Shown one piece after another: positions 1 to 14,276 of a stretch of DNA of 64,000 nt (the first letter of the stretch is position 1; every line of letters starts with the position of its first letter). The stretch comes from Latrodectus hesperus (lineage: Eukaryota; Arthropoda; Arachnida; Araneae; Theridiidae): positions 25,507,207-25,571,206 of the forward strand of contig CM075857.1 in NCBI GenBank assembly GCA_037975125.1. Direction: 5' to 3'. The position numbers were made by a program, and so were the translations under genes. Under the pieces are notes generated by a model. It had not been told where the DNA came from, did no database searches, and saw only the letters and a program-made list of their open reading frames with translations.

Positions 1-99
1 AATTTCAAAGGTCCTCTGTAAGTCTCCAATATATATTTTTTTTTCCGCTTTTCGATTCCGTGGTCATTGTGAGAGTGAGAGATCTAAATGATAGATTCC

Positions 100-540
100 C
101 AGCTATTATACCGCGTGTCGAGATCCTGACTATGCAGTTTTCGGAGAAAACTAAAGTCCGAAACGTTTTAACTAAATTGAGTCTTCACTCGGCTTTTCCA
201 ATATCTCTTTTTCCGTTTATTTCTCCAGTGCAATAACAACTGCGGATTCTGCTCGGCACACTATGTGAAGTGTGTGGAGAGATATAAGCTTTCGTGCAAA
301 AGGCTCGGCATTAGGGACCTCTTCTCCTCTCTGATTTCTCATTGGAGGGCGGTCTGCTTGGGTTTTTATCATCATAAGGAGCCTAATGGAAAGCACATCT
401 CTATCTTGGGCCCCGAAAGAAGTTCCTTCCAAATTTGGGGGGCTTTTCTTGCAACACTGGGGGAGATTTCGAACCCACCTCTCAAAATGTCCAATGTACT
501 TAAACAAGGAGAAGATTCGTATATTCTCTGATCAGTTTTT
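100..540. other. GC-richer island, possible conserved regulatory element
   Basis: A stretch of higher GC than its flanks, open on both strands for about 90 codons but with no recognisable protein. It contains homeodomain-type words (CTAATGGA near 383) and CTCATTGGAGGGCGG. I read it as noncoding. Confidence 0.3.
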
Positions 541-1206
541 TTCTCCTTCTTGCACTTCTTTGAAGTGACTTTTATTTTTCTTTTGGTTTTTCTCGTGTTA
601 TTTTTCCTTTTTCTGAAATACCACACAATGTACAAAAAGAAAATTGGACAGAAGTGTTCTTTTTCAATGCTATTTTAGTAAAAGATATTGAATCCTTAAT
701 TGCACCTTTCAATAAGTATAAAATTTTAAAAACCCTAGCTTAACGTTCCTGTGTACTTAACTTTGTAATATTAGCCATTTGAAATCTTCTATTGCTAAAT
801 ATTGAATTGTTTACTTATTTACCCCAATATTTTATTTTATTTCACGTTGAAATATTAAACGTTGAATTGAAAAGTGACATTTTCCCTTTAATTTTCAAAG
901 CTAATTTCTTTAACTCGCTTTATTGAGGATTTTTAATATCATGTTTCTAGATTAACTTTAAAAATAAAACATATAAATAAAGGATAGTCTGTGTCTTTAT
1001 CATTGCCAAAAATATATTTATTATCATGGCAACATTACTCTCCTTTGTTTTAAGATTTCTTCGATTTTAAAAATTACTTTCGTTGTTCAAAAGCAGTTCC
1101 AACTCTTTATTTTTAAACTACCTGTAAAGCCCGTTGGGACATTAAAAGTAGTTTTTAATATTCAAGTGTTCAACTACTCTTTAAGATATTATATCTCAAT
1201 AGATAA
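541..1206. other. AT-rich DNA, nothing recognised
   Basis: AT-rich sequence without open frames, repeats or exon signals that I can support. Confidence 0.6.
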
Positions 1207-1214
1207 TTGTCAGG

Positions 1215-1577
1215 TTATTTTAATGAAACTGCAGAAGATATTGCATTCGTAATCATATCCGGAGAGATGGAATCCGCTTGCAAAGATTCCATGATTAAGG
1301 CTTGTACTGGAGGCATCGATCCCTTTGGAGAGCAGATGGGTACATCACTTTCTCCATCATTTTCCTCTTCTTGCTCCATGCTAAGAGAAAGGGGTGTGGA
1401 TGCAACATCTCGCATTAATGCTTGTCGCCCTCCGTGAAGATGGGTCAAAACGATAGAACGCCCCCTTGCTCGTAATGCCCACGTGTGACCTACGATGAGA
1501 TTGGCGACAGATGCTGCTCTCATGCAGCCCTTCTCGATCTTTGCGTGCTGCACGACAAGATTCTTAACGGTCTCACA
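1215..1577 (-). CDS. Candidate coding exon or retroposed gene fragment, product unknown
   Basis: About 120 open codons in a GC-richer island. A possible acceptor AATGAAAG lies at the 5' edge, where an in-frame TGA forces the start to be downstream. The peptide includes KIEKGCMRAASVANLIVGHT and ARGRSIVLTHLHGGRQALMR, then an acidic linker SMEQEEENDGESD. It ends near VQALIMESLQADSISPDMIT and a TAA. The acidic linker and balanced composition look protein-like, and the opposite strand is less convincing. I cannot name a family. It could be a terminal exon, a pseudogene or a conserved noncoding island. Confidence 0.33.
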   Translation of the reverse strand, partial: CETVKNLVVQHAKIEKGCMRAASVANLIVGHTWALRARGRSIVLTHLHGGRQALMRDVASTPLSLSMEQEEENDGESDVPICSPKGSMPPVQALIMESLQADSISPDMITNAISSAVSLK

Positions 1578-2074
1578 CACCTTTCATTCGCACTAAGCAG
1601 AAAGTTTTATTTCCTTTTACTATTGATGAATGGTAGCCTTTCCCTCTTATCTGCAGGCGCGAATTTCCTTCGTCACTTCCACCTAATGTCCATCTGTCAA
1701 TTGGCCAGCTTCTTTTCCTCTCTGTCTCTCTGCTGAAAGAAAAGAACGAAATTCCCAAAAACAATTTCTTTTTCTCTTTTAGATCGTCTGGAAGTTCCTT
1801 TAAAAAAATAAATAAAAGGAGTATATATATCGTTCCAGCTTTTTGATGCTTTCCAAAAATACGAACTTTCATTCAACTTTTTTTGTAAGGAACTTAAATA
1901 AATATTTTGTGAACATATGAAATGTTAATTTTTTTAAAAATATTTAATGGGTATCACTTGGTTAGTTTGGTATATTCTAAGCATGATTTATTTACAAATA
2001 TAATTTTTGCAGCCTATAAAAATCTGGACATTTCTATACCAATACACATTTTATAAAGTATACATATGTATCTA

Positions 2075-2320
2075 AGGGCTCGCTTTTCAGGGCATAAGAT
2101 CTCGGGTTTGATCCTAGCCACTGTTAGACAACGGAAGATGGTTGTTGCCTCTTTATGTACATACGCTTTTCAGAATAGGTACTTAAGATTTTGCGAGTGC
2201 GATGCCCACTGCTTTTGAAGAGTCCTCCTGGAAGACCATTTACGTGGTGAATATGTGGCTTTCCTGCTATGGCCTTCGGCCGTCTGGCGTTCCACTACGC
2301 GGTGTTAAAGAGCACATTCA
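2075..2320 (+). mobile_element. tRNA-derived SINE-like copy
   Basis: A Pol III B-box-like sequence GGGTTTGATCC at 2104-2114 is followed by CTAGCCACTGTTAGACAACG and a GC-richer body with AGTCCTCCTGGAAGACC and GGCCTTCGGCC. The segment after the B box aligns by eye with the copy at 26745 (CTGGCCACTGTTGATCAATG). The A box is poor. Boundaries are approximate. Confidence 0.5.
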
Positions 2321-2445
2321 TGCTTTAAAAAATTCCCTTTTACTTATTGCATTTTTATTTGTAGATAAAATTATTCTCCTATGATTCAAGCTATATTAAT
2401 TTTCCGTTGTATTCATCAATGCTTGGATTTTATAAATTTTGAGAC

Positions 2446-2450
<5 letters not shown>

Positions 2451-2520
<70 letters not shown>
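2451..2520. repeat. (TA)n microsatellite
   Basis: Uninterrupted TA dinucleotide run of 70 bases. Confidence 0.99.
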
Positions 2521-2523
<3 letters not shown>

Positions 2524-4429
2524 AATTATTTTCCTTTATAATTTTTCTTGGAATTTTTTTTAAATGTCGGAAGTGAAATGAAATATTTCACAAATTAATA
2601 ATGAATATGATTTTTCTGAAAGAAGAGCTAAAACATGTGCTGCTAATCTCCTGTATTGATTACGTTGATATTATACGAATGCGTTGATTACTTAAAGAAA
2701 ATACGTTGATTACTTAATTTTCTTTTTTGCAAGTATTGGTAATGGAGTAAAAGGTTAGGGAAAGAAAACGCTGAATTTTTGTAGCATTTCAAAAGACTCA
2801 TTTCCTTTACCTTGAATATTTTGCTACAAAGTATTACAGAAAATAAATATCATAAAAAAAATTAAAGCACCTCGAAGGTGAATATAAAAATATTTTTAAA
2901 TGGAAAAAATTCGACAAATTTAAAACCCGTCTCTATGATGTTTTTTAAAGTTTTTCATTCGAAGTGTAATAATCCTCTTTGCATATTTATAATAAAAATG
3001 GAAATTAATTTAATGACAAAAATAAGTTTGGAATTTTTATGTGATGAATAATAGTCTACAATTTTTAAATTAAATATTAATTGTGAGAATGTATAAATGA
3101 AATATAGACTTTGAACAAATGTACATGGAAAAGATGTTTGTAATTATAAATTTTGTTCTTTCAAAGCATTGATTTAATATTATTGAAAATTGAGATTCTT
3201 TTGAATGGACGCAGATAATAGTATTCTCGTACCTTTAATTGAATGCATTTTTATTTCCCATTTTTGCGCAGAGAATCTGAAAGGAGAAAAGGCTGGAAGA
3301 TTTTGGGTAATCTTTACGAAAACCACTCCCATAGAGGCAAAAAAGGAAATTTTCTTTTAACTGTATTCACTTGTGCTTAAAAAAGAGATCAGTGCAAAAA
3401 TAATAAATGTACTTAACAAATATAATGGTACCTCATCAATATAAACAAACATATATATTTATCAAATGTATCTGTTTGTTTATTCGAATTCAGTATTCAT
3501 TTTATTCATTAAAAGCATATTATTATTTTATAATATCACAAAGATAGTGTGTATGATAGATGTCTTAAGAAATCATTTATAAAATTAAGAGCATTTCTTT
3601 ATTCGTATCTTTGACTAAATACAATTGTATTTCTAATAAGAATTATTTGTCAACCAAAATATTGGAAAAATTAGAAATATAATTTCTATTATTACATTTA
3701 AAAATGATATCAAAGTGCTTTCTACTTACTATATTCATATAATAATTATCAATTTGTTTTATTATGACTGTAATAATTCGCGTTATAAGAAGATTATTTC
3801 TTTCTAAATAATAAAACTTTGCCTGTTTTTAGCTTTCTAAAATTGACTTATATCTGTTATTTCAAGTTGGGTAAGCTAAAAAAAGCAAATTTTGAATGCA
3901 AAGAAGCACGAATAACTATTTAAATTTATTTTAACTAGTACAAATTTTAAAAAAATAATATTAAATTAACGTTATTTCTTTTTCGATTTATTTCAACTGG
4001 TTATAAATTAAAAAAAGAAATAAGGTTAATTTAACATTGAATATGTGTTTTGACAAGATCAGTACGAATGTTTTAATGAATGGTGTTGATTATTTTCGTC
4101 AGAACGAATTTATATCAGTTGCGGCCCACTTCAACAAAATCACCGAGTGCAATTAAATTTGTTACATTCGAAATTTATATAATTAATAACGTTTCCAGCA
4201 ACAGAGTCGCATTCCCATGTTTATGATGTACGTGTAGATTAGGAAAACGGTGAGAAATGACCATAACTGTAATACTGCCATAATGCTGAAGAGACAGGGG
4301 GGGGGGAATTTATTTTTTCTTTCTTTCTCTTTAATAGCTTAGTCTGTGAATCACTGAAAAAAATAAATAAAAACGGGAGAAATCTTCTAATAACCCCCGA
4401 AAACTATTCGGTTTATTTAGTTTGGAGTG
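2521..4429. other. AT-rich intergenic DNA
   Basis: No open frame, exon or repeat that I can support apart from a short G-run near 4308. Confidence 0.6.
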
Positions 4430-4640
4430 TTCGGAGGCATCGAAATCACGTTGCCGCAACGCGTCACAGTGTGGCGCGATTAACGCGTTGGACCTTTAAT
4501 GGGCCATCGAAATGTCGTCGCCAATACCATAAATGAATGCTCGCCGTGATTACCGACGCTATTAGGAGTTGCCCGACAAAATATTAATGGCCGATTTAGC
4601 GTCTCCCGTTAGAATCGGCCGCTGGGGGTAAAGTTAAAGG
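4430..4640. promoter_or_regulatory. CpG-dense conserved-element-like island
   Basis: About 200 bases with roughly 20 CpGs inside DNA that otherwise almost lacks them. AACGCGT occurs twice about 30 bases apart, separated by a GGCGCGATT. Homeodomain-like words are frequent (CCATAAAT, TTAATGGC, CTTTAATGGG). No frame is open across it. A developmental enhancer or other conserved noncoding element is the best reading. Confidence 0.4.
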
Positions 4641-6329
4641 CAAAAATAATGATATAGGTTCTTTTTCCCTTCTCCTTACCTCCGCTTCAGAAAATTCAGC
4701 CATTAAGAGAAAGTTCGTTTTTTTTACTTTAGATTTGCTCCTGCTTATAGAGTTAGTTGACTTAAGCTAATGCTAATATGAGAGTTTGCGTTTCTGATAA
4801 TTTTTCTTTTCTTTCTTCAGGTGTGATCATGGTTACATGGTTATTAGAAACTGCTAAATAGTCTATATAAGAGTTCTTGACATGTGGACACGCTGTATAA
4901 TCTCACACTTCGCATACTATCTTTTTTCGGAAGTAATTCATGAGAGTGTGGAAATATTTTCAGCCGATATATTTTAGTGCTCTTATAAGTTAGGGTTTAA
5001 ATGAAATGCTCTAAAAAATATTCGAGGTAGATTCTTTTTCTTGAATTGTGCTTTAAATTTCAGGGAAAACTTTATTTGGAATATTTTCTGGCAATGGTGG
5101 AAATGAAGTATTCATCTCAAACTGTTCTATTGATCTAGTAATTGAAAACTGCTATGTGCAATGTGCACGGGTGTGGTGGGAATTTGTTTTATTTTATTTT
5201 CTTAAAAACAAACTTGTAGTAGCAACCAGCAAATGGGTCTTTTTTTGGCAAAACTTTCTTTGGGTTAAAAAAATGTATGAAAAAATATCATTAAAGGCAT
5301 TTAACCAGTGTAAAAATTCAAAGTGGATGGTATTTGTGTTTTTAATTTTTATACAACGACCATAATTGCAAGCTATTCCTTTTAATTTTAAATCATATTA
5401 AGGTATGGTGGTCTTCGAATCTCTTCTCAAAGCATCTAGAAGGCAGTAGCCCAAGACTTAAGGTGCATAAGCTCTATTAATGCGAGTGATCTTTGTGCTG
5501 GCTGATCAGCTTGTCCTCTTTTGGACTTTGTGCTAAGAAATCCTTCACTGTTTTGGCCGAGGATTTCTCCTCAAGACATCAGTGTCACCTACCATGCATT
5601 AATTGAAATCTTGAGTAGCCAGGAATTCGCTTGATGTGCGCAATTCGATTGGCTTCCATATTTACTAACCGTACATAATTGCCCTTGAGTCGAGTATTTC
5701 TTTGAATAAACTGAAGTAAAATAAAAATAAAATATATTGTCGCCATTGTTGGGGTGCTGAACCAAAACAAGAAGTGCTCTAGCAGGTTGTCAAGTATACA
5801 GCTACATAGTATACATAGCAGTCTTTATCATAACTGCTACTTTAAATACATAAATGATTTTTTTCACTCTTGAAGTTCTTATGTACGATACGATTTACCA
5901 CATTATGACATTGATTGTTTCAGCCAAATTACTCATTGTTTTGCTTGAACATAAAAAATTTCGAATGATGATTTAGAGTGTTTTTATTTATATTATTTAA
6001 AACACATGAATGGATAAATTTACTTACGAATGAAGTAAAAAATTTTGTTTAGGTTTCTATTTTAAATATTTATTAAAACATATTCAGCATATTTAAAAAG
6101 GTTTTAATAATTCTGATTCTAATTCTGACTGAACTAAATTCTGATTGTTTTTAAATTTTAGATAACTTTAACGTATTTGTAATATTTAAATACGTTTGAT
6201 TCATTTTTTTTTTTGTTACTTACTGCGCATTTGTTTCGACGTGTTTATTTCTGTAGATTGTTTGATAAAATACTTGCGCATGGAAAATAGTCCCATATTT
6301 GTTTTTCCTTTCGAATGTTTCTCGTGAAC
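4641..6329. other. AT-rich intergenic DNA
   Basis: Mostly featureless. The stretch 5400-5600 has higher GC (GGCCGAGGATTTCTCCTC) and might be an old repeat, but no boundary or family is visible. Confidence 0.5.
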
Positions 6330-6780
6330 GGAAAAAGCTTGCCGTTATGAGACGAGGAAGAAGGCCAAGAATCCTGACGTCCTTTCTATATCCCTCGTAA
6401 AAGACAGAAATTAATCAGCCGCGGAAATAGACAGAGCTCCCTCTTCCCTTCGTTCTCTCCTCTCGTAGTTAGTGGATGGCCAGAAAAGAAACAATGCCAT
6501 CAAACGGCTAAAGCTGTGAGGGAAGGGTTGAGCGAGTCTCGTGACCGAGCACGTGTTTTCTCTCCATCCTTCGCTCTCTCTTCTTTTGTTGCTGATTACG
6601 AGACGGCCGTTAATTGACTCCCCCTTACTCCACCCCGAACACTTTCTCTTTTCTTGGTTCCAGACACAACATACTAGTGTGATGTTGTTGTTTGTCTGTC
6701 CAACGGTCAGTCGGTCAATGCCGCCGTCGGACATCAACCCCTTTTTTTTCCTTTTTCTGTTTACTTCTAGTTTTTACAGA
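6330..6780. other. GC-richer island, possible regulatory element
   Basis: Contains ATTAATCAGCCGCGG, a CACGTG E-box near 6551 and pyrimidine-rich runs. A 108-codon minus-strand frame (6411-6737) has no recognisable domain and is opposed by plus-strand open frames. I do not call it a gene. Confidence 0.3.
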
Positions 6781-7130
6781 TCATAAAAGAGCCTTGCCGA
6801 TTTTAACGAATATTCGACTGTTATATTTATTAAATATTTCTCTATTGATTCTTTATTTGGGCGTAGTATATTTTGTTATGGTCTGCTAATTTATATGTAA
6901 ATTAAAACTGAATGGTGATTAAGTGAAACACATCACAGGAGTTGTGAAATTGAATAAATTAATGTTCAGGCAATGAAATATTTGATGCAAAATTGCATTT
7001 AGTTTGAGTTTTTCACTAGATTAAGGGTTTTATTTTGAATTTCTGTACACAAAATATATTTAAAGAAAAGAGATAAATATAATAGTGATGATTCATATAA
7101 ATTAAATTTTAAAATCTTACCCAATCATGC

Positions 7131-7157
7131 TATATATATATATATATATATATAGAT

Positions 7158-7217
<60 letters not shown>
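7131..7217. repeat. (TA)n microsatellite with GATA interruption
   Basis: TA run broken by TAGATAGATA near 7153. Confidence 0.98.
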
Positions 7218-7219
<2 letters not shown>

Positions 7220-8476
7220 AACCCTATTCAAAATCTGAAATTTTATTTAGAATAATTTTTCCTTCAACTTTAAAATTCAATGTTTCATAATTGAAGATTA
7301 GGAACTTTAATTTTTAAAAAGCCGCATTGCGTTCTAGACATGTTAATCTGAAATACACATTTACTGTAGACACATGCTAAAATATTTTAAGATTTTTTCA
7401 CCCATAAAGAAAATATTTTAGTAAATATGCATATAAATTTATTATAATCAATGTGTAAATACATTACTTTATTATGATATTTTTATTGAAATTTTAAAAA
7501 GAGATTATATATTAACTATTTTTTATATTAATACATAAGAAAATGGTTAGTTATATTAGAAATGCATTAGCCATTTCTTAAAAATTATTTTGATTATTAT
7601 TTTTAAATTTTATTAGGATACAAAATAAAAATCGATGCAAATAATACAAAAATAAAAATATCCAATATTCTTGTGGGTTAAAACACTATTAATTCAAACA
7701 TTTATTATCGTAAAATTTTCAATACTTCAAAATAAGTCTGAGAAACAGAATTGTGTTAAAATATTAACTTTGTTAATATTAAAATATAAAAAAATTTATT
7801 CGTTAAAATTTTAGAATAAAATATTCAGAATAAAAATCATAAGAAATTGCTTAAAAATGTTTATTTTAAATTTTAAAAAAAGTAAAAAACAATTTATTTC
7901 CATTGATCCCTTTAAATAACATGCTTCCTTTGAGGTTACATGCATTATCAACAAATAGTATATTATTTATGATGTTTGTCTTGAATGTGCAGCGATTACA
8001 CTTTATAAAAACGATAATATAGAGGGAAATATGACACTTTACTGCAACAAGAAATCTCTCTATGTTTATGTTTTATAATAAAAACTATTGTGAATATTAT
8101 GCATATTAATAATTTGGAATTTCTTACTGGATAATCGGAGAGACAACAAGAATTTCCCGATTGGTTTTATCATATCCTAGTGTTTTATTTAATTAAATTT
8201 TCCTTTTTGCATTTTTTTCTTTAGTATGTAAGAAAGCATAATAAAGATAAATATAAAATTATTCAAAATTTTCTACTAATGATTTAATATTTTTGTTTGA
8301 ATTTATTTTCTCAGAACTGAATATTAATATTTCTAGTTTATGATATTGTAGATTATTTATTTTAGTATATATTTATATTTTTCTAAAATCATTATTTATT
8401 TTAGTTTTCACCATGAAGTCTACAATTCTATAATTTTCATTGTAATTAAAAAAGTTTTAAAATGTTTTCCAAGGAA

Positions 8477-8495
8477 TCTCTCTCTCTCTCTCTCT
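8477..8495. repeat. (CT)n microsatellite
   Basis: A 19-base CT run. Confidence 0.95.
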
Positions 8496-8640
8496 GTAAT
8501 ACTATATAAATTATTTTTTTAAAAAAGGCAATAATCTTATTAATGTTTAAATTTTACTTTCTAGTAAATTTTTCTTCTAGATAACTGTTAGTTCAAAATT
8601 TCTTGCAGAAAACAGTACATTGTTCTTTGTAATGAGCATG

Positions 8641-8792
<152 letters not shown>

Positions 8793-11700
8793 TGTCTTTA
8801 AATGCAGGAAATTTTAACGCATTCTCTGTATTGCAAATTGAAAAACTATTCAGAAACTGTGTTGCAATAACTATGTTTGTATGATCAACGGGTTTAATTA
8901 TGCATATTTCAGTGAGCATTGTTGTGCTGAAATAACAAATTTTCTACATCAATTCATTACAACTTTTCTTGTGGTGATTTCTGTTAACTCATAATTCACA
9001 ACATTAAAAAACAATGAAGGAAAAAATGGATTTTTACCTTAAACTAATTAAAAATTTTCTTGTTTATATTTACAATGTTGGTCATCTTTTAGCCACTTGA
9101 ATATATAACATGCAGTTTTATAGTAATTTTAAGAACAGAACTGTATCCCTTTTAATGAAATTGATTTTATTCACAGAATTTACCTTCATTTCTTTTCTTG
9201 GTTCTTCAATGAACTGCTTCAGCTTAGTTAAATTCTCTCTTTAGAATCTGCAGTTTTCCTCTTACTGATGAATCCTTCCATTTTAATCTCATGTATAAAT
9301 AATAGATTTATAATATTTCAAAATTAGAGTATTTTTCAAAAGACTTGTGTGTTCAAACCTCTTTTAAAGATTATCAGATCACTTGGGTGTCATTTAAAAT
9401 TCAACAAATGATGAATAAAAATGTGACTTCTTTTTGTAAAAAATGTATGTTTTAATAGTCAAAGCGCAAAAATTTGTTAATTGTTATATTCAAAGCAATA
9501 TTAGTTTTAATCAATTTATTAAATATTATTGCCCAAATGTTGAGAGTATTTTGCATTAATTTCAAAACGAATGATATTTTTATTCGATCTCATGCTTATG
9601 TTATTTAAATAGCCCTTCTGTATAATAGGTTCTTTCTTAATCATGGATTTTTTTTTGGAGCGTGAACATGTGTATTTTTGAACGAAAAACTGAATTCTAA
9701 TCAAACTTATATTTGAAGTTCAAAACAACATCAATTCTAATCAAATTTACATCAATATTTTATATTAATTCCTACACGAATCATATTTTTATTCGATCCC
9801 ATGCTTTTATTACTTGAAAATTGTGCTTCTATATCATGGGTTCATAATCATAGATTTTTTGAAGTGTTACAAGATGAGATTCAGAATGAATAAATTAAAT
9901 TCTAATCAAAATTACATTTTGTATTTTTCCGAAAATTTAATATAACTGAATGATTATAAGGAAAGAATCTTAACATTGTCATTTAACTGAAATCTGAAGA
10001 ATCTTGAGTGCTTAAATAATGAGCAATTTCATTTTATACTTATTTTAATGTTTTACTCTTATACCTAATTCACTGAAATGTTCATTCTCTTTTTGAAGGG
10101 TTGGAATAAAGTAGTTTCTAATGTTAGGAAATTATTTTTCATTTTTAAGTAAAAATTTCTTTAAAATATCTAACTTCGATGTAACTAAATCTTAACAGCC
10201 CAAATTTTTAAATATGGATTTCGCATGTACATTAAATGATTTTAACATAATCAAATTTATTTTTTATCATTATTTTTAATGAATAACAGAAAATATAGAG
10301 GATTATTATTTCTTTAAGAGTTTCCGTTGAATTATATTTTCAAAATGAAAATTCGTTTTATAAATGATTTTCTCAAACAATGTTGAAATGGGATTAAAGG
10401 AGCAAATAATATTCTAAATGAATACCAGCCTGGAGAGAAGATAAAAATTCTTTTTTCACACTTTTGATCACATTTGTATTATATTTTTTACCCTTTGTAA
10501 AATAGCAATTTCAAAATGTTTTATAGGGAATTCTAAAGTTAAAAATATATTGATATTTTTTGAATCAGTGAAGAAGTTTTTCCATAATAATTTCCCTTTT
10601 TTTAGAAAAAGATAATTGACTTAATGGAATTTATTTAAAAAGAAAAAAAACTTTGCAATAATTTTCAAAGCTGACTTTTAATTATCAACATTTGTTATTT
10701 TAAAGATAAAGGGAATTTCAATCTTAACTTTAAAAACTTTTCATCTTCTGTGCAGTTTTAAAATAAATTGTATGAATGCGTTCTGTATTTGCATTTTTAG
10801 AGAAATCCGCATTTTTACCCTTTTTATGGTGAATTTGTGGAATTGAGAAAAAATGTTATTCTATGAATCTGAAGATTGTCAGATTATCAAGTATGCGCAA
10901 TGATTATGCTTGGAAATTTTATAACTTTTTTGGGAGGGGGGAGAATATTGAATATTACATAAAATTGGAAAAGTACAAAAGAGACCTGTCGAAATTATTA
11001 AATGATACTATAAATTCTTTAAGTAAGATGGTAAATATAAATTTTTCAAATAACGATTTATAAGTAGTTTGCAAAACAATTGCACCGATACCTTTTATAT
11101 TCGGTATAATATTATGTGTGTATACTTATAGAATATCTTCTTTTATATATAATTCGTTTTACAATAAGTTATATTACAGAGTTGTTATTGTATACCGTTT
11201 CGCGCGCGTAGAATAATTTATCTTCAAGTACTTCTACATTCCTTCATTAGAGTGAGAGTAAACACAAATAGTAATTTTTATTCCTCAACTAACTTTTTTT
11301 ATTAAATACTTAATAATTTGTGTTAAATTCTTTACATTGCCCTGTTCGATTAACTATATTATGGTGTTTTCTTTGATTTTTTTTTCTTTTATCAAATTTT
11401 CCTGTTAATTTTCAAGTTTTTTCGCTGCCTTTTATTTTTGTTTTATTTCATTTCGATGGCACTGGGAGAAGTTTATTGTTTAAAATTTAAAAATCCTTAC
11501 ACAAACAACTTCGAAATGCCTTTTCTTTTGATTCCTATTCCTCTGATAAGAATGCGCATACTTTTGCTGCTTTCTTTTTCTCATGGTTATTTCTCGTTAA
11601 TTTTCTTTCCGTACAATCAGTTTCAATTTATTCCATTTTTACATTTGTACAAGTTTCGCATTTTACTTGGATATTTTTCACAATTTTAGCGTTACATTTT

Positions 11701-13528
11701 ATTATTAATGAAAAAAAAATTTTATGTTTAAAATGTCCTTTTTAGTTAGTCTATTTTGCTTTTTCTATTTTACATTTTTTAAGAGAATTCACAATTTAAA
11801 ATTAAATAGATGGCTTACCTTTTTATGCGTTTAAAAAAGTCAAAGTTCATATATATATATATTTAGTTTGATTAAATGCAACATGGCCTAAAATATACGA
11901 TTCCTAATTTGTTTGCACACTTTTTATTAAATCATTTCATGCAATAAATTGTAATATTTACATTGACAAAAAATGTAAAATGTTTTGTACATTATTAACA
12001 AACAAGTACACTTATGTATACTTATTTTAAAATTTAATAAAACTTAGTGTACAAAAACAAACGTAATTAAGTTATTAGAGCTAAAAAAATATCAGTTGAG
12101 ATGTTTCATTCAGAAAACTAGTCGCATTGTATTTCAAAATGTTATAAACTTTTGAACTTTCTCACTCTATATTCTTTAAATACTATGTTGGGAATCAGCT
12201 ATTATTTCTACTTGTATTTACTGTGTCAACTAAATGTCATATTAGAGATGCTATTGATGGGATGATTTCACGATCGCAAGACATTTAATTTTCAAATCAT
12301 GTATTTTAAATAAAAGGTGGGAAAATAATTAATTTTCTGAGTATGAGATTCTTTTAAGCATGCGTAATAAACTTTAAAACCATTGGAGAACTTTGAAAAA
12401 ATGAGGATCGCATTATTTTTATAATCATTTAAATTTTGACTGCCGAAATTATCATTCGAAAAACAATATAATTCGTTACAAAAAAGTCATTTTCAAATGT
12501 TAAACTTTTCAAACAAAAAACCTTTTTCGCGCGTAAGAAAAACCTTATGTTTTCAAGTTGTCTTTAAAAATATTAGTTATTTTTTTTAAAAATTATTATA
12601 GTTCTATTGCAATCCAATGCACTATCCATTGCAAAATTTTTAATTGTTGATTGACAGTTTTAAAGCAAATAAGCCGATGTATATCTTTTAATATATTAAT
12701 TTTTAATTTCAATTTTATTACTAGGATAATTATGATTACTTTTATATTGCTATTTTATAGGAAATTAACAATGCAACAGGTTTTATGCTTAGCGTTGTGA
12801 AAAATTACTTTCTTTTTTTCTGTATTTAAAGCCTTTTTGTGTATAGTTAACCTTTTAACTGTTTGTAAGTAAATCATTTTATTAATACATTATATCGTTT
12901 AATAGTTTTAATAATAAAAAGTCTGTTCTTTTAATAATGCGATATTTATCAGCACTATTGAATACACTTGATCGAATCAAATTTATTGCGCGCACTCGTG
13001 CGTGTGCATGCGTGCTTGCATGCGCATAATAATATTAAAATAAGAGTTTCAAATTTTTTTTAATATTTTAAATAATAAAAAAAATATGCAAAAAGTAATG
13101 AAGTTAAACATAAATGATACTAATTTATAAAACTACTCAATTTCTGCAGTCTTGTGGTACATAAATAATAAGGTGCAAAAATAAAATGAAAACATTATCT
13201 ATGTACACAATTAACAACTAATCATAATTTAACAACAAAAAGTAGCAATGTGTTTAAAGAAATTGAAAGCCAATTTGTTAATTTACCCTGCAGCTACTAA
13301 AATATAAGTTTAATATGCCTTACTTGCGCAGTTCTGATGAATGACCGATTACACACGCCGGGCTGTGAAGTACTTTTAATAAAATGAATTTATATTTGCA
13401 ATTATGCTTTGAAATTTTTTAACTTTTTTAAGAATCACTTTATGAAGTAGAGGAGCGTATAAGGCTGGATAACATAAGCGCAAAAATTTTCAATCAAATT
13501 CAAATTCATCAAAAATAGATTTGTAAAC

Positions 13529-13554
13529 ATATATATATATATATACTCTGTTTC

Positions 13555-13626
<72 letters not shown>
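13529..13626. repeat. (TA)n microsatellite, two blocks
   Basis: Two TA blocks separated by CTCTGTTTCG. Confidence 0.98.
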
Positions 13627-13629
<3 letters not shown>

Positions 13630-13669
13630 TCCATTTATTGATTAATTTTTCACTTTCTGCTTAATAGAA

Positions 13670-13860
13670 AATCTGCTGTCTTGTCTTCGCACATCCGTGC
13701 AAACGAGCTGCAGGATGTCTGGTTGCGTGCGTATGGCCCATGTCGAGTGATTACATTCTGGAATATCATTCATTTAGTGTTTTGACTCCATTAGTGGAGC
13801 GGGCACGCAAAGCAGAGCTAACACGATAATCAGTGCCTTTTCGCAAGTCTTCTTTGTCAA
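13670..13860. other. GC-richer island beside a (TA)n tract
   Basis: About 190 bases including CGAGCTGCAGGATGTCTGG, TGGCCCATGTCGAGTGATTA and CATTAGTGGAGCGGGC. No open frame is convincing. It may be a regulatory element. Confidence 0.25.
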
Positions 13861-14276
13861 ATTGTTTTCACTGCGTAAATACTTATTAAGTAGCCATTAT
13901 GCTCGTTGCTCCAAGACATTCTCGAGCTTTTATTGCATTTAACATTGCAGTAAAAGTCGTGTTTTTCTGCTTAATAAGTAATATTTCTCTTTTAAGGATA
14001 AATAAATTTTTCAGTGACTATGAATAGTTCTTTTTCATTAAAAATGTTTTTTTAATTTTTATTACAGATAAAAATAGGATTGCAGAACCTTTTACAAATT
14101 CAGTAAATTGTAGGAAATGTTGGAAATATTTCACGTTTTCATGTTTACAAACTTTGATTTATTTTTTTTAATTAATTTAAATTCTTTTAAAACTGTACTG
14201 CTTATTTTCATAATTTTAGTGATATACTTTTTGTTGGCTAACACGCATATAAGAAAGTAAATTTTCATTTAAGGAT

